From: JAYEIA01 sp964472505
GTDB taxonomy: Bacteria; Bacteroidota; Bacteroidia; Bacteroidales; JAADGE01
DNA length: 63,587 nt
Assembly: GCA_964472505.1 (NCBI GenBank)
Contig: CAYYQW010000016.1
Coordinates: forward strand, 1 to 63,587
Reading direction: 5' to 3'
Made by a program: the position numbers and the translations under genes. The notes beneath the pieces were generated by a model, which saw only the letters and a program-made list of their open reading frames with translations, ran no database searches and was not told the origin of the DNA. Positions 35,005 through 43,858 of this stretch are shown here, piece by piece (within the stretch, counting starts at the first letter, position 1; every line of letters begins with the position of its first letter).

Positions 35005-36078
35005 ATGAAACTTTTAAGCCTCGCTATAGTTCTGATATTATTTGCCGGCCGAGCAGAGGCACAAAGCTATGCTGCGCAAAAACAACTGCCGAGCACCGAC
35101 CGTCACGCATTAAGTCCCGCTATGAGCGGTTACTCAGGAAACACGGTGCTTATATCTGATTTCTTCCGCCAATGGGTGGGTATTAAAGGAGCTCCCGAAC
35201 ACCTCAAGCTAATGTATGCCGGCACGGTGCATAAAGACTTACATACGGCAATAAGTATCGGACAATATAAAACCGGTAACTTTGTGAGTTTTAATCCTTC
35301 CGTAAGCCTGGCCAATCATATTCGCATATCGGATCAATCCAAATTGCTTTTCGGATTTCGAGCCAACTATCTCAGCATGCAACTTAATACAGCCGGTATT
35401 CGCGGCGATATTGAAAATGACCCGATTTTAGCGCAAGCAAAAGCCCTAAAAACCAACCGGATGTATTTTGGGGCGGGTATTTCATGGCAGTATAAAGATC
35501 TGACTGTCGGCCTGTTTTCGGAACAGCTGACCGGCATTTACTTTTCGAACCCGTATCGATATACCGAAAAAATTGAAGCCGGATTGCATCTTAACTATGA
35601 GTATCAAATAAATAGAACGCATGAGATTTCAGCCGGGGCTGTTTTTCAAAGCATTCCGCAAGATTTCGCCGATGAATTTCGATACCAAAGCGATCTGTTA
35701 TGGAATTTTCGAAAAAAAATATTTGCCGGTTTCTCCTTAAATACCGGCTTTACCCCCGGCTTGTCGGCTGGCGCTGCCCTCAGCGATCACATTCTGATGT
35801 TTTACTCATACGGCAGCAACTTTAACGCCCCGGCCTCCTACTCGGGCGGAAATCATCTGCTGAAACTTCATATTCTGATAAAACGTAAACGCATTCCCGA
35901 CAGTTATGATCCTTTCCCGATATCGGAAAGTGAAAAGGAAATCATACGCTCCGAAAAAATGCAAAAAGAATATAAAGATGAACTCGAAAAGCTAAAACAA
36001 CATTTTAATAAAGCCATATACGAATACGACAAACGCATTGAAGAGCTGGAAAAGAAAATAGAAAAGAAAGGTTTATAG
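35005..36078 (+). CDS. PorP/SprF family type IX secretion membrane protein
   Basis: The 357-residue protein starts with a signal peptide (MKLLSLAIVLILFAGRAEAQ) and a PorP/SprF-type barrel. Family features include HALSPAMSGYSGNTVLISDFFRQWVGIKGAPEH near the N-terminus and many short barrel strands. An unusual charged coiled-coil tail (about 305-357; EKEIIRSEKMQKEYKDELEKL, RIEELEKKIEKKG) follows. Members anchor or export a partner carrying a type IX signal, here probably the preceding PKD/CHU_C protein, which lies 7 bp upstream in the same operon. Confidence 0.92.
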   Translation: MKLLSLAIVLILFAGRAEAQSYAAQKQLPSTDRHALSPAMSGYSGNTVLISDFFRQWVGIKGAPEHLKLMYAGTVHKDLHTAISIGQYKTGNFVSFNPSVSLANHIRISDQSKLLFGFRANYLSMQLNTAGIRGDIENDPILAQAKALKTNRMYFGAGISWQYKDLTVGLFSEQLTGIYFSNPYRYTEKIEAGLHLNYEYQINRTHEISAGAVFQSIPQDFADEFRYQSDLLWNFRKKIFAGFSLNTGFTPGLSAGAALSDHILMFYSYGSNFNAPASYSGGNHLLKLHILIKRKRIPDSYDPFPISESEKEIIRSEKMQKEYKDELEKLKQHFNKAIYEYDKRIEELEKKIEKKGL

Positions 36079-36186
36079 TTTGAAAATTATTTTTTTCCGC
36101 TTATCTTTAACTTTAAAAATAAACGGTCAACCTTATTCAGGCATCAACAATCAACATCTTATATCTTACATCTAAAATCTAAAAAA

Positions 36187-36939
36187 ATGCTCGACCTCAA
36201 TAGAAGAAACATAGAAAAAGCCGTAGAAATCTTGAAAACAGCCAAGCACGTAACTGCTTTTACGGGAGCGGGTATATCTGTTGAAAGCGGTATTCCGCCT
36301 TACCGCGGCGAAGGCGGTTTGTGGTCCAAGCAAGACCCGCGCGTCTTGGAACTCAATTATTTCAAATCAAATCCGGAGGCGAGCTGGAAAGTAATTCGTG
36401 AGGTATTCTTTAATTATTTTTCGAAAGCCAAACCCAATGCCGCACATATCGCTTTGGCCGAAATGGAAAAAAAGGGCAAATTAAAAGCCGTTATCACCCA
36501 AAACATAGACAATCTGCACCAAGAAGCCGGCAGTAAAACGGTGTATGAATTTCACGGCAATGCGCAAAAACTCAGTTGTCTGAAATGCCGGAAAAGCTAC
36601 GATGCCCGTCCGGAACTTTTAGAAAAAATACCGCCTGCCTGCAGCGCATGCGGCGGCATTCTGCGGCCTGACTTTATCTTCTTCGGTGAGCAAATTCCAC
36701 AGGAAGCTTACACAAAATCAGAAGAAGAAGCCCAAAAAGCCGATGTTTTTATTTTGGCGGGTACATCGGGAGTTGTTGTACCGGCAGCCCTCATACCCCA
36801 ATTTGCCAAACAAAACGGTGCTAAAATTATTGAAATAAACCCGGAGCGCACCGGCTATTCCGATACCATAACCGATGTTTTCATAAAAGGCAAAGCCGGC
36901 GAAATATTGGATAAAATCAGTAAAGCGCTTCTGTCATAA
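36187..36939 (+). CDS. cobB: Sirtuin NAD-dependent protein deacylase
   Basis: The 250-residue class-III deacylase has the NAD loop FTGAGISVESGIPPYRG (about 25-41), TQNIDNLHQEAG with the catalytic region, EFHGN with catalytic His, and a zinc site CLKC/CSACG. RPDFIFFGE follows. It removes acyl groups from lysines and releases nicotinamide, which the pncA/pncB enzymes encoded near 45 kb could recycle. The gene is alone and ends at a very strong terminator. Class-specific Tyr/Arg residues for desuccinylation are not obvious, so a deacetylase is the safer reading. Confidence 0.92.
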   Translation: MLDLNRRNIEKAVEILKTAKHVTAFTGAGISVESGIPPYRGEGGLWSKQDPRVLELNYFKSNPEASWKVIREVFFNYFSKAKPNAAHIALAEMEKKGKLKAVITQNIDNLHQEAGSKTVYEFHGNAQKLSCLKCRKSYDARPELLEKIPPACSACGGILRPDFIFFGEQIPQEAYTKSEEEAQKADVFILAGTSGVVVPAALIPQFAKQNGAKIIEINPERTGYSDTITDVFIKGKAGEILDKISKALLS

Positions 36940-36945
36940 AGAAAA

Positions 36946-36985
36946 AAAACTGCTCAAAAAACTTCTTTTTGAGCAGTTTTCAATT
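36946..36985. terminator. Strong terminator after the sirtuin gene
   Basis: A perfect 15-bp stem (AAAACTGCTCAAAAA at 36946-36960 with TTTTTGAGCAGTTTT at 36966-36980) has loop ACTTC. Its symmetric A and T runs let it serve both this gene and the convergent gene ending at 37002. Confidence 0.9.
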
Positions 36986-37001
36986 ATTATAAAGAACAAT
37001 T

Positions 37002-37670
37002 TTATTCGATGGTTATGGCACGAAGTCGCTGAAGTTCAGCTTCTTTTTCTTTTAAAGCCTTGTCCTTGTCGGCAATTAAACGATTATTGGCATCAATTTT
37101 ATCACGTATTTGTTGGATTTGTTTTTCCAGTTCGGCTATTTCCTGCTCAAAACCAACTATTTCCGACTTGTAACCGGATTTCTCCTCTTTTAATTCCGCT
37201 AATTTTATTTCTTCTTTCTCAATGCGAGCCTGAAGGCCTTTTCGGCTTTCTTCTCGAGCAAAAGTTTCCAAATATTCTGCCATGGGCTTATACTTGTCGG
37301 GGTGTTGCTTCTTATTCAAAAAAGCTCCGCCCAAATCAACCCCTACTCTAAACTCAATGAAGCCTTTGGTATTTTTCACAGGCTTAGTATAAATATCCAT
37401 GGTATTTGACGATATTTCTTTGATCTTCACGTCATCGGCAAACACTTCCAAGCCGGTTTCATTTATTTTACCAAAGTGTTGCCAACGCATTTTACGTTTC
37501 CATTCTTTCTGAATAACATCGGCACCACTGTCATAAATGCGCACGACTAAGGCATTCACATTGCCGGTACCGGAAAAACTCTCTTTGGTTTCAAATGCAC
37601 TTACATCATATTGTGCAAAACCAAATTGCACCATAAGTATCACTGCTATAGTTAAAAAAAACTTTCTCAT
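37002..37670 (-). CDS. Exported protein with C-terminal coiled coil
   Basis: The 222-residue protein has a signal peptide (MRKFFLTIAVILMVQFGFAQ), a small beta-rich domain (about 25-120; NVNALVVRIYDSGADVIQKEW, GFIEFRVGVDLGGAFL) and a long coiled coil (about 140-222; EEIKLAELKEEKSGYKSEI, EIAELEKQIQQIRDKI). No named family is recognised. It probably acts in the periplasm or at the cell surface, perhaps as a spacer or oligomerisation part. It converges with the sirtuin gene. Confidence 0.75.
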   Translation of the reverse strand: MRKFFLTIAVILMVQFGFAQYDVSAFETKESFSGTGNVNALVVRIYDSGADVIQKEWKRKMRWQHFGKINETGLEVFADDVKIKEISSNTMDIYTKPVKNTKGFIEFRVGVDLGGAFLNKKQHPDKYKPMAEYLETFAREESRKGLQARIEKEEIKLAELKEEKSGYKSEIVGFEQEIAELEKQIQQIRDKIDANNRLIADKDKALKEKEAELQRLRAITIE

Positions 37671-37774
37671 AATTATATTTATTTTAAATAATTAAAAATA
37701 ACACACTGTCTATTAATCACAAATTTATACTTTTCTAAAATATTTTTTACATTTTGTCCCAAAAATTATAGCTA

Positions 37775-39121
37775 ATGCAATATTTAATTCAAGTTACAGC
37801 GATTCTGATATTATCACTGATATTTTTTTCGACAATAACCGCTGCCGTATTTTCATATACAGAGAACGAAAAAAGAGCCGTAAATATTTCAATACTTACG
37901 GCCGGGCTTTCCGGATTATTTATACTGTTGATTTTTATTGTCGGCTCTTCAATAAGAATTATCATGGCCTCGGGAATTACTTTTTTATTTTTAAGCACCG
38001 CTGTATTGTTACTTTCTATCAAGAAAAAAAGCTATCGCTATTATCCCCCAAAACATCAAAAAGACGAACGCCGAACCATGTTTTCCCGAGCTGAACTTAA
38101 GCCGGGCACAGCCAATTATGATGCTTATTATAACGATTATCCCGAAGACCTTCCGATGGATCAAAATTGGCGCAAAAATCCGGGCTTGATGTCGCCCGAA
38201 GCCAAGTTTTTTGAAAAATTAAGTTTTGCCGCAGCAGATGCTTCATTTTATACTGTTGGATTGTTTAAAGACTTGGTTAGGTTTTCGGGAAACAAGGAAA
38301 AACAAGCGATGAATCCTGAAGAAATAAGTAAATTTCTGAAGAATTGGTCCGTTCATCTCGGAGCACAATCTGCCGGTATAACGCCTCTTATGGCTTACCA
38401 TCTCTACTCAGTACGCGGACGCAGCGATACATACGGCCAACCGGTTATTAATCAAGACAAATTTGCCATAGCATTTACCGTGGAGATGGATAAAGCTCAC
38501 ATTGACTCAGCCCCCAAAGGGCCTACGCTTGCCGAATCGGCAAAACAATATCTGAATGCCGGCAATATAGCCATGCAATTAGCTGCTTTTATAAAGCGTT
38601 TTGGTTATTCGGCACGGGCACATATCGACGGCAATTACGAAGTGGTTTGCCCGCTTGTTGCACGTGATGCCGGCTTAGGCGAGATTGGGCGCATGGGCTT
38701 ATTAATGACTCCCAAATTAGGACCCCGCGTACGAATCGCCGTAGTAACGACCGATATGTCGCTTATTTCGGATAACGCTCAGTTTTCGGAAGACGTAATC
38801 GACTTCTGCACCCAATGTAAAAAATGCGCCGAGGTATGCCCGTCAAATGCCATTTCTTTCAAAGACAGAGAAGACACAGAGGGTGTTATTCGTTGGCAAA
38901 TCAATCAGGAAGCCTGCTTTAGCTACTGGACAGTAACCGGCACCGATTGTGCTCGTTGCGTAAGTGTTTGCCCGTATTCACACGAAAACAACCTCATGCA
39001 TAATTTGGTAAGAACCGGCTTGCGCAAGTCAGCCGCCTTTCGCAAAGCAGCTTTAAAAGCGGATGATTGGCTCTACGGAAGAAAACCCAAACCAAAAGCA
39101 TTTCCGGATATGTATCGATAA
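37775..39121 (+). CDS. Membrane-anchored reductive-dehalogenase-like 4Fe-4S protein
   Basis: The 448-residue protein has two or three N-terminal membrane helices (about 1-85) instead of the usual Tat signal. A reductive-dehalogenase-type catalytic region follows (about 165-340; VEMDKAHIDSAPKGPT, ARDAGLGEIGRMGLLMTPKLGPRVR). Two 4Fe-4S motifs come next: CTQCKKCAEVCP near residue 345 and the CARCVSVCPYSH region near 391. The end (LHNLVR-like, DDWLYGRKPKPK) also fits the RdhA C-terminus. It probably binds a corrinoid, but a halogenated substrate is not implied. No rdhB anchor gene is adjacent. Confidence 0.85.
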   Translation: MQYLIQVTAILILSLIFFSTITAAVFSYTENEKRAVNISILTAGLSGLFILLIFIVGSSIRIIMASGITFLFLSTAVLLLSIKKKSYRYYPPKHQKDERRTMFSRAELKPGTANYDAYYNDYPEDLPMDQNWRKNPGLMSPEAKFFEKLSFAAADASFYTVGLFKDLVRFSGNKEKQAMNPEEISKFLKNWSVHLGAQSAGITPLMAYHLYSVRGRSDTYGQPVINQDKFAIAFTVEMDKAHIDSAPKGPTLAESAKQYLNAGNIAMQLAAFIKRFGYSARAHIDGNYEVVCPLVARDAGLGEIGRMGLLMTPKLGPRVRIAVVTTDMSLISDNAQFSEDVIDFCTQCKKCAEVCPSNAISFKDREDTEGVIRWQINQEACFSYWTVTGTDCARCVSVCPYSHENNLMHNLVRTGLRKSAAFRKAALKADDWLYGRKPKPKAFPDMYR

Positions 39122-39123
39122 AA

Positions 39124-39150
39124 AAAAGCCCGGTAAACCGGGCTTTTAAA
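39124..39150. terminator. Terminator between RdhA-like gene and betaine operon
   Basis: AAAAGCCCGG (39124-39133) and CCGGGCTTTT (39138-39147) form a perfect 10-bp stem with a TAAA loop. It can terminate transcription in either direction; the betaine operon ends on the other side at 39174. Confidence 0.88.
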
Positions 39151-39173
39151 TAAAAGGTATTTTAACAATTTAC

Positions 39174-40067
39174 TTATTTTTCCTCTTTGGTCGGATACCA
39201 TCCCGAAACCATAGCTTTATTTTCTTTGTAATAAGCTTTGGCTTCCGTAAGCGGATCAGCCCCTTCACGAATCATCTCCATAAGTTCGTATAATTCAGCT
39301 TCTTCTAAATTGAAATTACCGCAAAATTCGGCAACAGCCGGATGATCATCGGCAAATCCTTTACGAGAAAGAATGGCGCATACGTCTTTAGGATAAACTT
39401 CTTTGGGGTCATCCAAATATTTAAGATCAAATTTCGCCCATTTGTAATGCGGTTTCCAGCCGGTTATCACAATAGGTTCTTCATCTCTTACGGCTTTTTC
39501 AAGACTGGCAATCATAGCCGGCCCGCTGGATGTTATTTGTTCAAAATCAAGTTCGTATTCCTCAATGACTTTTTCGGTATTTCCGTGAATTCCGGCGCCG
39601 CTTCCTATACCTATAATTTCATTATCGAAATCATCGGCATTTTCATTCAACTCTTCTATTGAATTAATTTCAACATATTGGGGAACAACCAATCCGGTAG
39701 TTCCGTTACTGAATGATTCACCTAATTTATCGATATCGTCACCAAAACGCTCCCAATATTCTCCGTGAGTGTTCGGCAACCATGCGTCAAAGAATAAATC
39801 GGCATCGCCTTTTGCTAATGAAGCATAAATGGGGCCGGGCTCAATGGGTGTAATTTTCACCTCGTAGCCTTGGTCTTCAAGCGCTACTTTTGCCAAATGC
39901 GTAAAGGCAACACCTTCCGCCCAGTTGGGATAAAGTACTTCCAAAGTACCTTTTTCTTCAACTTCGTCTTTGTTGTCTTTTTCTCCTTCATCGGCACAGG
40001 ATACTAATCCAAAAGAAAGCATGCCGATAAGCATAAACGTAAAAAAATTTGAAATAAAATGTTTCAT
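39174..40067 (-). CDS. Glycine betaine/proline ABC transporter substrate-binding lipoprotein
   Basis: The 297-residue protein has a lipobox (LSFGLVSC). The OpuAC/ProX-type domain has LYPNWAEGVAFTHLAKVALEDQG, DADLFFDAWLPNTHGEYW, IGSGAGIHG and VITGWKPHYKWAKF. Its Trp residues could make the aromatic cage for quaternary amines. It delivers glycine betaine or a similar compound to the permease. As the last gene of the four-gene operon, it stays 25 bp behind the permease gene. It ends at the shared terminator. Confidence 0.93.
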   Translation of the reverse strand: MKHFISNFFTFMLIGMLSFGLVSCADEGEKDNKDEVEEKGTLEVLYPNWAEGVAFTHLAKVALEDQGYEVKITPIEPGPIYASLAKGDADLFFDAWLPNTHGEYWERFGDDIDKLGESFSNGTTGLVVPQYVEINSIEELNENADDFDNEIIGIGSGAGIHGNTEKVIEEYELDFEQITSSGPAMIASLEKAVRDEEPIVITGWKPHYKWAKFDLKYLDDPKEVYPKDVCAILSRKGFADDHPAVAEFCGNFNLEEAELYELMEMIREGADPLTEAKAYYKENKAMVSGWYPTKEEK

Positions 40068-40092
40068 AATAATTACTTTTTAAAAATTAAAA

Positions 40093-40959
40093 TTAGTTTG
40101 ATTTTGTTAAAGATTGCGTAAATCTGTCGAGTATAATAGCTAATATTACAATACCTAAACCGGCCTCAAAACCTAAGCCTACATCGGCCGTAAGGATGCC
40201 TCTGTAAACGGCTTGTCCGAGTCCGCCGGCACCTACCATGGATGCAATTACTACCATGGAAAGCGACAACATAATAACCTGGTTAACGCCGGCCAAAATA
40301 GTCGGCATGGCCAGAGGTACTTGCACTTTGTAGAGTAATTGGCGGGGTGTGGCTCCGAACGATACGGAAGCTTCTACTACATCTTCGGGAACGCCTCGAA
40401 TACCGAGATTAGTCAGCCGTACTGCGGGCGGAAGAGAAAATATTACCGTAGCTACAATGCCGGGTACATTTCCAACGCCAAAAAACAATATGGCGGGTAT
40501 CAGATAAACAAATGCGGGCATGGTCTGCATAAAGTCCAAAATCGGACGTACCACACTTTCCACTCGGTCCGACCTACTGGCCCATATTCCGAGCGGTATT
40601 CCTATGATTAAAGAAATAATGGATGCACTGATAACCAATGCCATGGTTTGCATGGTCATTATCCAATAACCCATAGCCCAAAGCAGTAATAAGCCAAGGA
40701 GCGTAAAAACAGCAATTCCCCAAGCCTTCTTAAAACCGGCTTTGCTTACCGAACCAATTCTTCGGCTGTTTATCCAATAGATAAATAAGGTCAGGATTAT
40801 AATAACGACCCAAAAAGGCGGGGCATTCAATAAATCCTGAAAACCACTAACTATAAAGCCGATTCCGTCGCTGATTCCGTCAAAAAATCCGCCGGCATTA
40901 TCTATCAGCCAATTAATGCCGTTTTCAATATATTTTCCTAAATCTAATATCTTATCCAT
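40093..40959 (-). CDS. Glycine betaine ABC transporter permease
   Basis: The 288-residue inner-membrane protein is of OpuAB/ProW type. It has an N-terminal hydrophilic/amphipathic part (1-40), six or seven helices and the EAA-loop region (VVEASVSFGATPRQLLYKVQVPLAMPTILAG). It forms the channel for betaine uptake. The start overlaps the ATPase gene end by 8 bp, so they are coupled. Confidence 0.93.
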   Translation of the reverse strand: MDKILDLGKYIENGINWLIDNAGGFFDGISDGIGFIVSGFQDLLNAPPFWVVIIILTLFIYWINSRRIGSVSKAGFKKAWGIAVFTLLGLLLLWAMGYWIMTMQTMALVISASIISLIIGIPLGIWASRSDRVESVVRPILDFMQTMPAFVYLIPAILFFGVGNVPGIVATVIFSLPPAVRLTNLGIRGVPEDVVEASVSFGATPRQLLYKVQVPLAMPTILAGVNQVIMLSLSMVVIASMVGAGGLGQAVYRGILTADVGLGFEAGLGIVILAIILDRFTQSLTKSN

Positions 40960-42202
40960 TGTTAATTTCCTCCGAAACTTCTAAACCGTTTGTACTAAAA
41001 TTTTTAACATCTTCGTTTTTCATTCCCAAGAGTTCTGCCACAACCGAAGAGTGTACTACGACACCTTCTAATTTTTTGTCATCATCTAAGATGGCTAAAT
41101 TAAATCGGTTGTCCACAAAGTATAAAAGCAAATCGGAAGCCGACGTATCAGCTTTGGCCGTATTCACATCTTTATGAATATGTTTTTCCGGAATAAACTC
41201 ATGGTCTTCTTCCTGAATGGCAGCCATTTCTTGATCGTTTACAAAACCTACAAATCGGTTATCGTCGGTAACAACGGGCAGGGATGTTACGCCGTATTTT
41301 CGCATGCGCCTTAGTGCCGTTTTAGGCCCTGCTTTTTTTAAGCGCAAACGTTCCGGGTTTTTGAACATGATGGCACCGGCTGTGATAATTTTACCGCGCT
41401 CAACATTTTCTACGAATGATTTCACATAGTCATCGGCCGGATCGTTTAGGATATCTTCCGGCGTGCCTACCTGTACAATTTCGCCTTCTTTCATAATTGC
41501 AATTCGGTCGCCTAATTTCAGGGCTTCATCCAAATCGTGTGTAATGAATAAAATAGTTTTTTGTACTTTTGCCTGCAAATCAATCAGTTCGTCTTGCATG
41601 TTGTTCCTAATAAGCGGATCCAAAGCACTGAAAGCTTCATCCATCAACAGAATTTCCGGATCGGTAGCCAATGCTCTCGCAAGGCCTACGCGCTGTTGCA
41701 TCCCGCCGCTTAGTTCGCCGGTCATCATGTCTTCATAACCTTCCAAGCCAACGGTTTTAATAATATCGATGGCAGTTTTTCGCCTTTCTTCGAGGTCTTT
41801 TCCCTGAATTTCAAGACCAAAAGCTACATTATCGACAACCGTACGGTGAGGCAACAAACCAAAGTGTTGAAAAACCATAGACAAATCATTTCTCCGAATA
41901 TGCATCAATTCTTTTTTAGAAGCTTTTGTAATGTTTTTTTCGGACATAATGATATCACCTGTTGTAGGCTCGTTCAAGCGATTGAAACAACGCAGAAGGG
42001 AGGACTTTCCGCTTCCGGAAAGTCCCATTATTACAAATATTTCACCCTGCTTGATTTCAAGATTCACTTGATTTACCGCAAGCGTACATTTTGTTTTTGC
42101 AAGAATTTCATCTTTGCCTTTTCCCTGCTTAAGCATCTGCATAGCTTGCTTGGTGTGCTTACCGAACATTAGGGTAAGATCTTTAATTTGTATGTGAGTC
42201 AT
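40952..42202 (-). CDS. Glycine betaine ABC transporter ATPase with tandem CBS domains
   Basis: The 416-residue protein has a Walker A MGLSGSGKSSLLRC (about 59-72), the Q-loop, signature LSGGMQQRVGLARAL, Walker B ILLMDEAFSALDPL and a switch His (FITHDLDE), as in OpuAA/ProV. A pair of CBS domains follows (about 280-400), including LPVVTDDNRFVGFV and NLAILDDDKKLEGVVV. In OpuA, CBS modules sense ionic strength, so this transporter is probably osmotically gated. It is the second gene in the operon, 10 bp after the outer-membrane gene. Confidence 0.94.
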   Translation of the reverse strand: MTHIQIKDLTLMFGKHTKQAMQMLKQGKGKDEILAKTKCTLAVNQVNLEIKQGEIFVIMGLSGSGKSSLLRCFNRLNEPTTGDIIMSEKNITKASKKELMHIRRNDLSMVFQHFGLLPHRTVVDNVAFGLEIQGKDLEERRKTAIDIIKTVGLEGYEDMMTGELSGGMQQRVGLARALATDPEILLMDEAFSALDPLIRNNMQDELIDLQAKVQKTILFITHDLDEALKLGDRIAIMKEGEIVQVGTPEDILNDPADDYVKSFVENVERGKIITAGAIMFKNPERLRLKKAGPKTALRRMRKYGVTSLPVVTDDNRFVGFVNDQEMAAIQEEDHEFIPEKHIHKDVNTAKADTSASDLLLYFVDNRFNLAILDDDKKLEGVVVHSSVVAELLGMKNEDVKNFSTNGLEVSEEINNG

Positions 42203-42211
42203 AAATGTTGT

Positions 42212-43456
42212 TTAGAAATAGTATCCAAGATTAATATTAAAGCGTAAATTCCAAGGTACATCTTCTATCGGTACCGCTTGTCCTGCGAGGTCTGCATCAT
42301 CAGTATAATAATATAAATCTTGGTGGGCTTCATCGCCGGAATATGTTCGTCCTTGTCCCAAGCCTACACCAAAGTTATCGGTAAGCCAAGGTTGGTTTTT
42401 ACCCAATGCAAAATCAACATAGGTATAAATTCCTCCGGCTGAGATAAGAAAACCGGGAACTAAATGGTAAGTGTTGGTGAAATCTTCATTGGCTTTATCT
42501 ACCATTGAAAAATCCACATAAGGCTGTATGCTGCTGATAGGTCCAAAATCCACAGGGATTGAGTAAGCCAGTCCGGCCACATACATATTAGCTTTATTGG
42601 CTACATCATAGATAAATCCGTATGCTCCCATGGGTACCATATCGGCAACTTCACCGTCGTCATTTTTGGCTGCATAATTATAATTTACATATTCTCCTTT
42701 AAAATTAAGATTTCCGAAATTCATAACTAAATGTCCGGCGTAAGCTGATGAAGTTTCCGATTCATCAAGCACAGAGTTGTAGTTTTGTCCGAATTGTCCG
42801 GAAAAGCCGATTTCTATATTATCGGTTACATTGTATGCCGCACGTAAATTAAAGTGGTTCAATTCTCTAACTGACATATTGCCGCTTGGAGTTAAGTCGT
42901 AAGAATAACGTCCGGCACCGGCGTTTCCGAATGTAACATCACCGCCGTATATCGGGCCTTCGGGTTCTGCCTGACGGAAATAAGCTACTTGAATTTCACC
43001 TTTTTCGCCCAAAGCATAATCAAAACCGATACCCATATCATAATCGTCTTCCAATCCTACATAATAGGGAATTTGGAACCACCATGAATGAGAAGCAAAA
43101 GATGTAATTCCAAAAGGTTTCTGGAATACACCAAGTTTCATATAAAGATCATCCGAAAATTCATAACCCAGATAACCGTGGTGCATGAAGTGTGTTCCGA
43201 AAGTGGGATAAAATCGGTATTCAAAACTTAAATCTACACCGGCAGCCGAGCCGTCAATATTAAGTCGCCAAGTATCCCAAGTAGCCGATGTGCTCAGCGC
43301 GGTAGGATCACTTTCGTATTGCGTACTCATAATGTTGTAGCGAACGGCGCCGCCAAATGTAAATCCGTCTTCCTCTTCTTCTTCCTGAGCCGAAGCCGGA
43401 AGAACTACCGAAATTAAAATAATTGCAAAAAATAATTGTTGTAATTTTTTAAACAT
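42212..43456 (-). CDS. Outer-membrane barrel protein leading the betaine operon
   Basis: The 414-residue protein has a signal peptide ending in PASAQ and an acidic stretch (EEEEEDG). A 12- to 16-strand barrel-like pattern follows, ending in FNINLGYYF. It contains FGGAVRYNIMST, GVDLSFEYRFYPTFG, NLRAAYNVTDNIEIGFSG and similar strands. It is the first gene of the glycine betaine operon, so I infer a porin that lets betaine-like solutes cross the outer membrane. No TonB box is visible. The family is not recognised with certainty. Confidence 0.8.
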   Translation of the reverse strand: MFKKLQQLFFAIILISVVLPASAQEEEEEDGFTFGGAVRYNIMSTQYESDPTALSTSATWDTWRLNIDGSAAGVDLSFEYRFYPTFGTHFMHHGYLGYEFSDDLYMKLGVFQKPFGITSFASHSWWFQIPYYVGLEDDYDMGIGFDYALGEKGEIQVAYFRQAEPEGPIYGGDVTFGNAGAGRYSYDLTPSGNMSVRELNHFNLRAAYNVTDNIEIGFSGQFGQNYNSVLDESETSSAYAGHLVMNFGNLNFKGEYVNYNYAAKNDDGEVADMVPMGAYGFIYDVANKANMYVAGLAYSIPVDFGPISSIQPYVDFSMVDKANEDFTNTYHLVPGFLISAGGIYTYVDFALGKNQPWLTDNFGVGLGQGRTYSGDEAHQDLYYYTDDADLAGQAVPIEDVPWNLRFNINLGYYF

Positions 43457-43858
43457 ATAGTTGATTTTTAATTAAAAAATAATTGTAAAAAAAAACTTTT
43501 AAACTTGTTAATTACTTCGTTTTCTTAAATATATGGCAAATATTATATGTTTTACCGACATAGAAAAGTTTCAGTTTGAAAAAAGTTCGATTTCCCGATT
43601 TCACAAACAAACCACATATCCCCCTACGCCTTTGCACCCAAAGTGTTACAAACGGTATTTTTTTGCAAAAAAACAAAACGTTAATGAATGTTAAACTTAA
43701 AAAAGCCTCTCTGAAAAGTAAAAATATAGACTTTTCGTTTTTTTTGTTTAGAATAAAAAGTATATATTTATTGTTTGGATAATATCATATTTTTTTATCA
43801 AATCACACATTATCATATCTTAGATTGAAACATTCGTAAACCCTGAAATAATAAACCG
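43457..43858. other. 402-bp divergent intergenic region
   Basis: I see no gene. An open frame at 43576-43782 starts after a T-rich tract and has low-complexity Lys/Phe composition without homology features, so it is not called. The region must carry the betaine operon promoter (minus) and the promoter for the hydratase (plus), but I find no full consensus match for either. Confidence 0.5.

Noticed and set aside
43576..43782. 68-residue ORF
   Set aside because: Low-complexity composition, no promoter or Shine-Dalgarno, located in a promoter-bearing gap.
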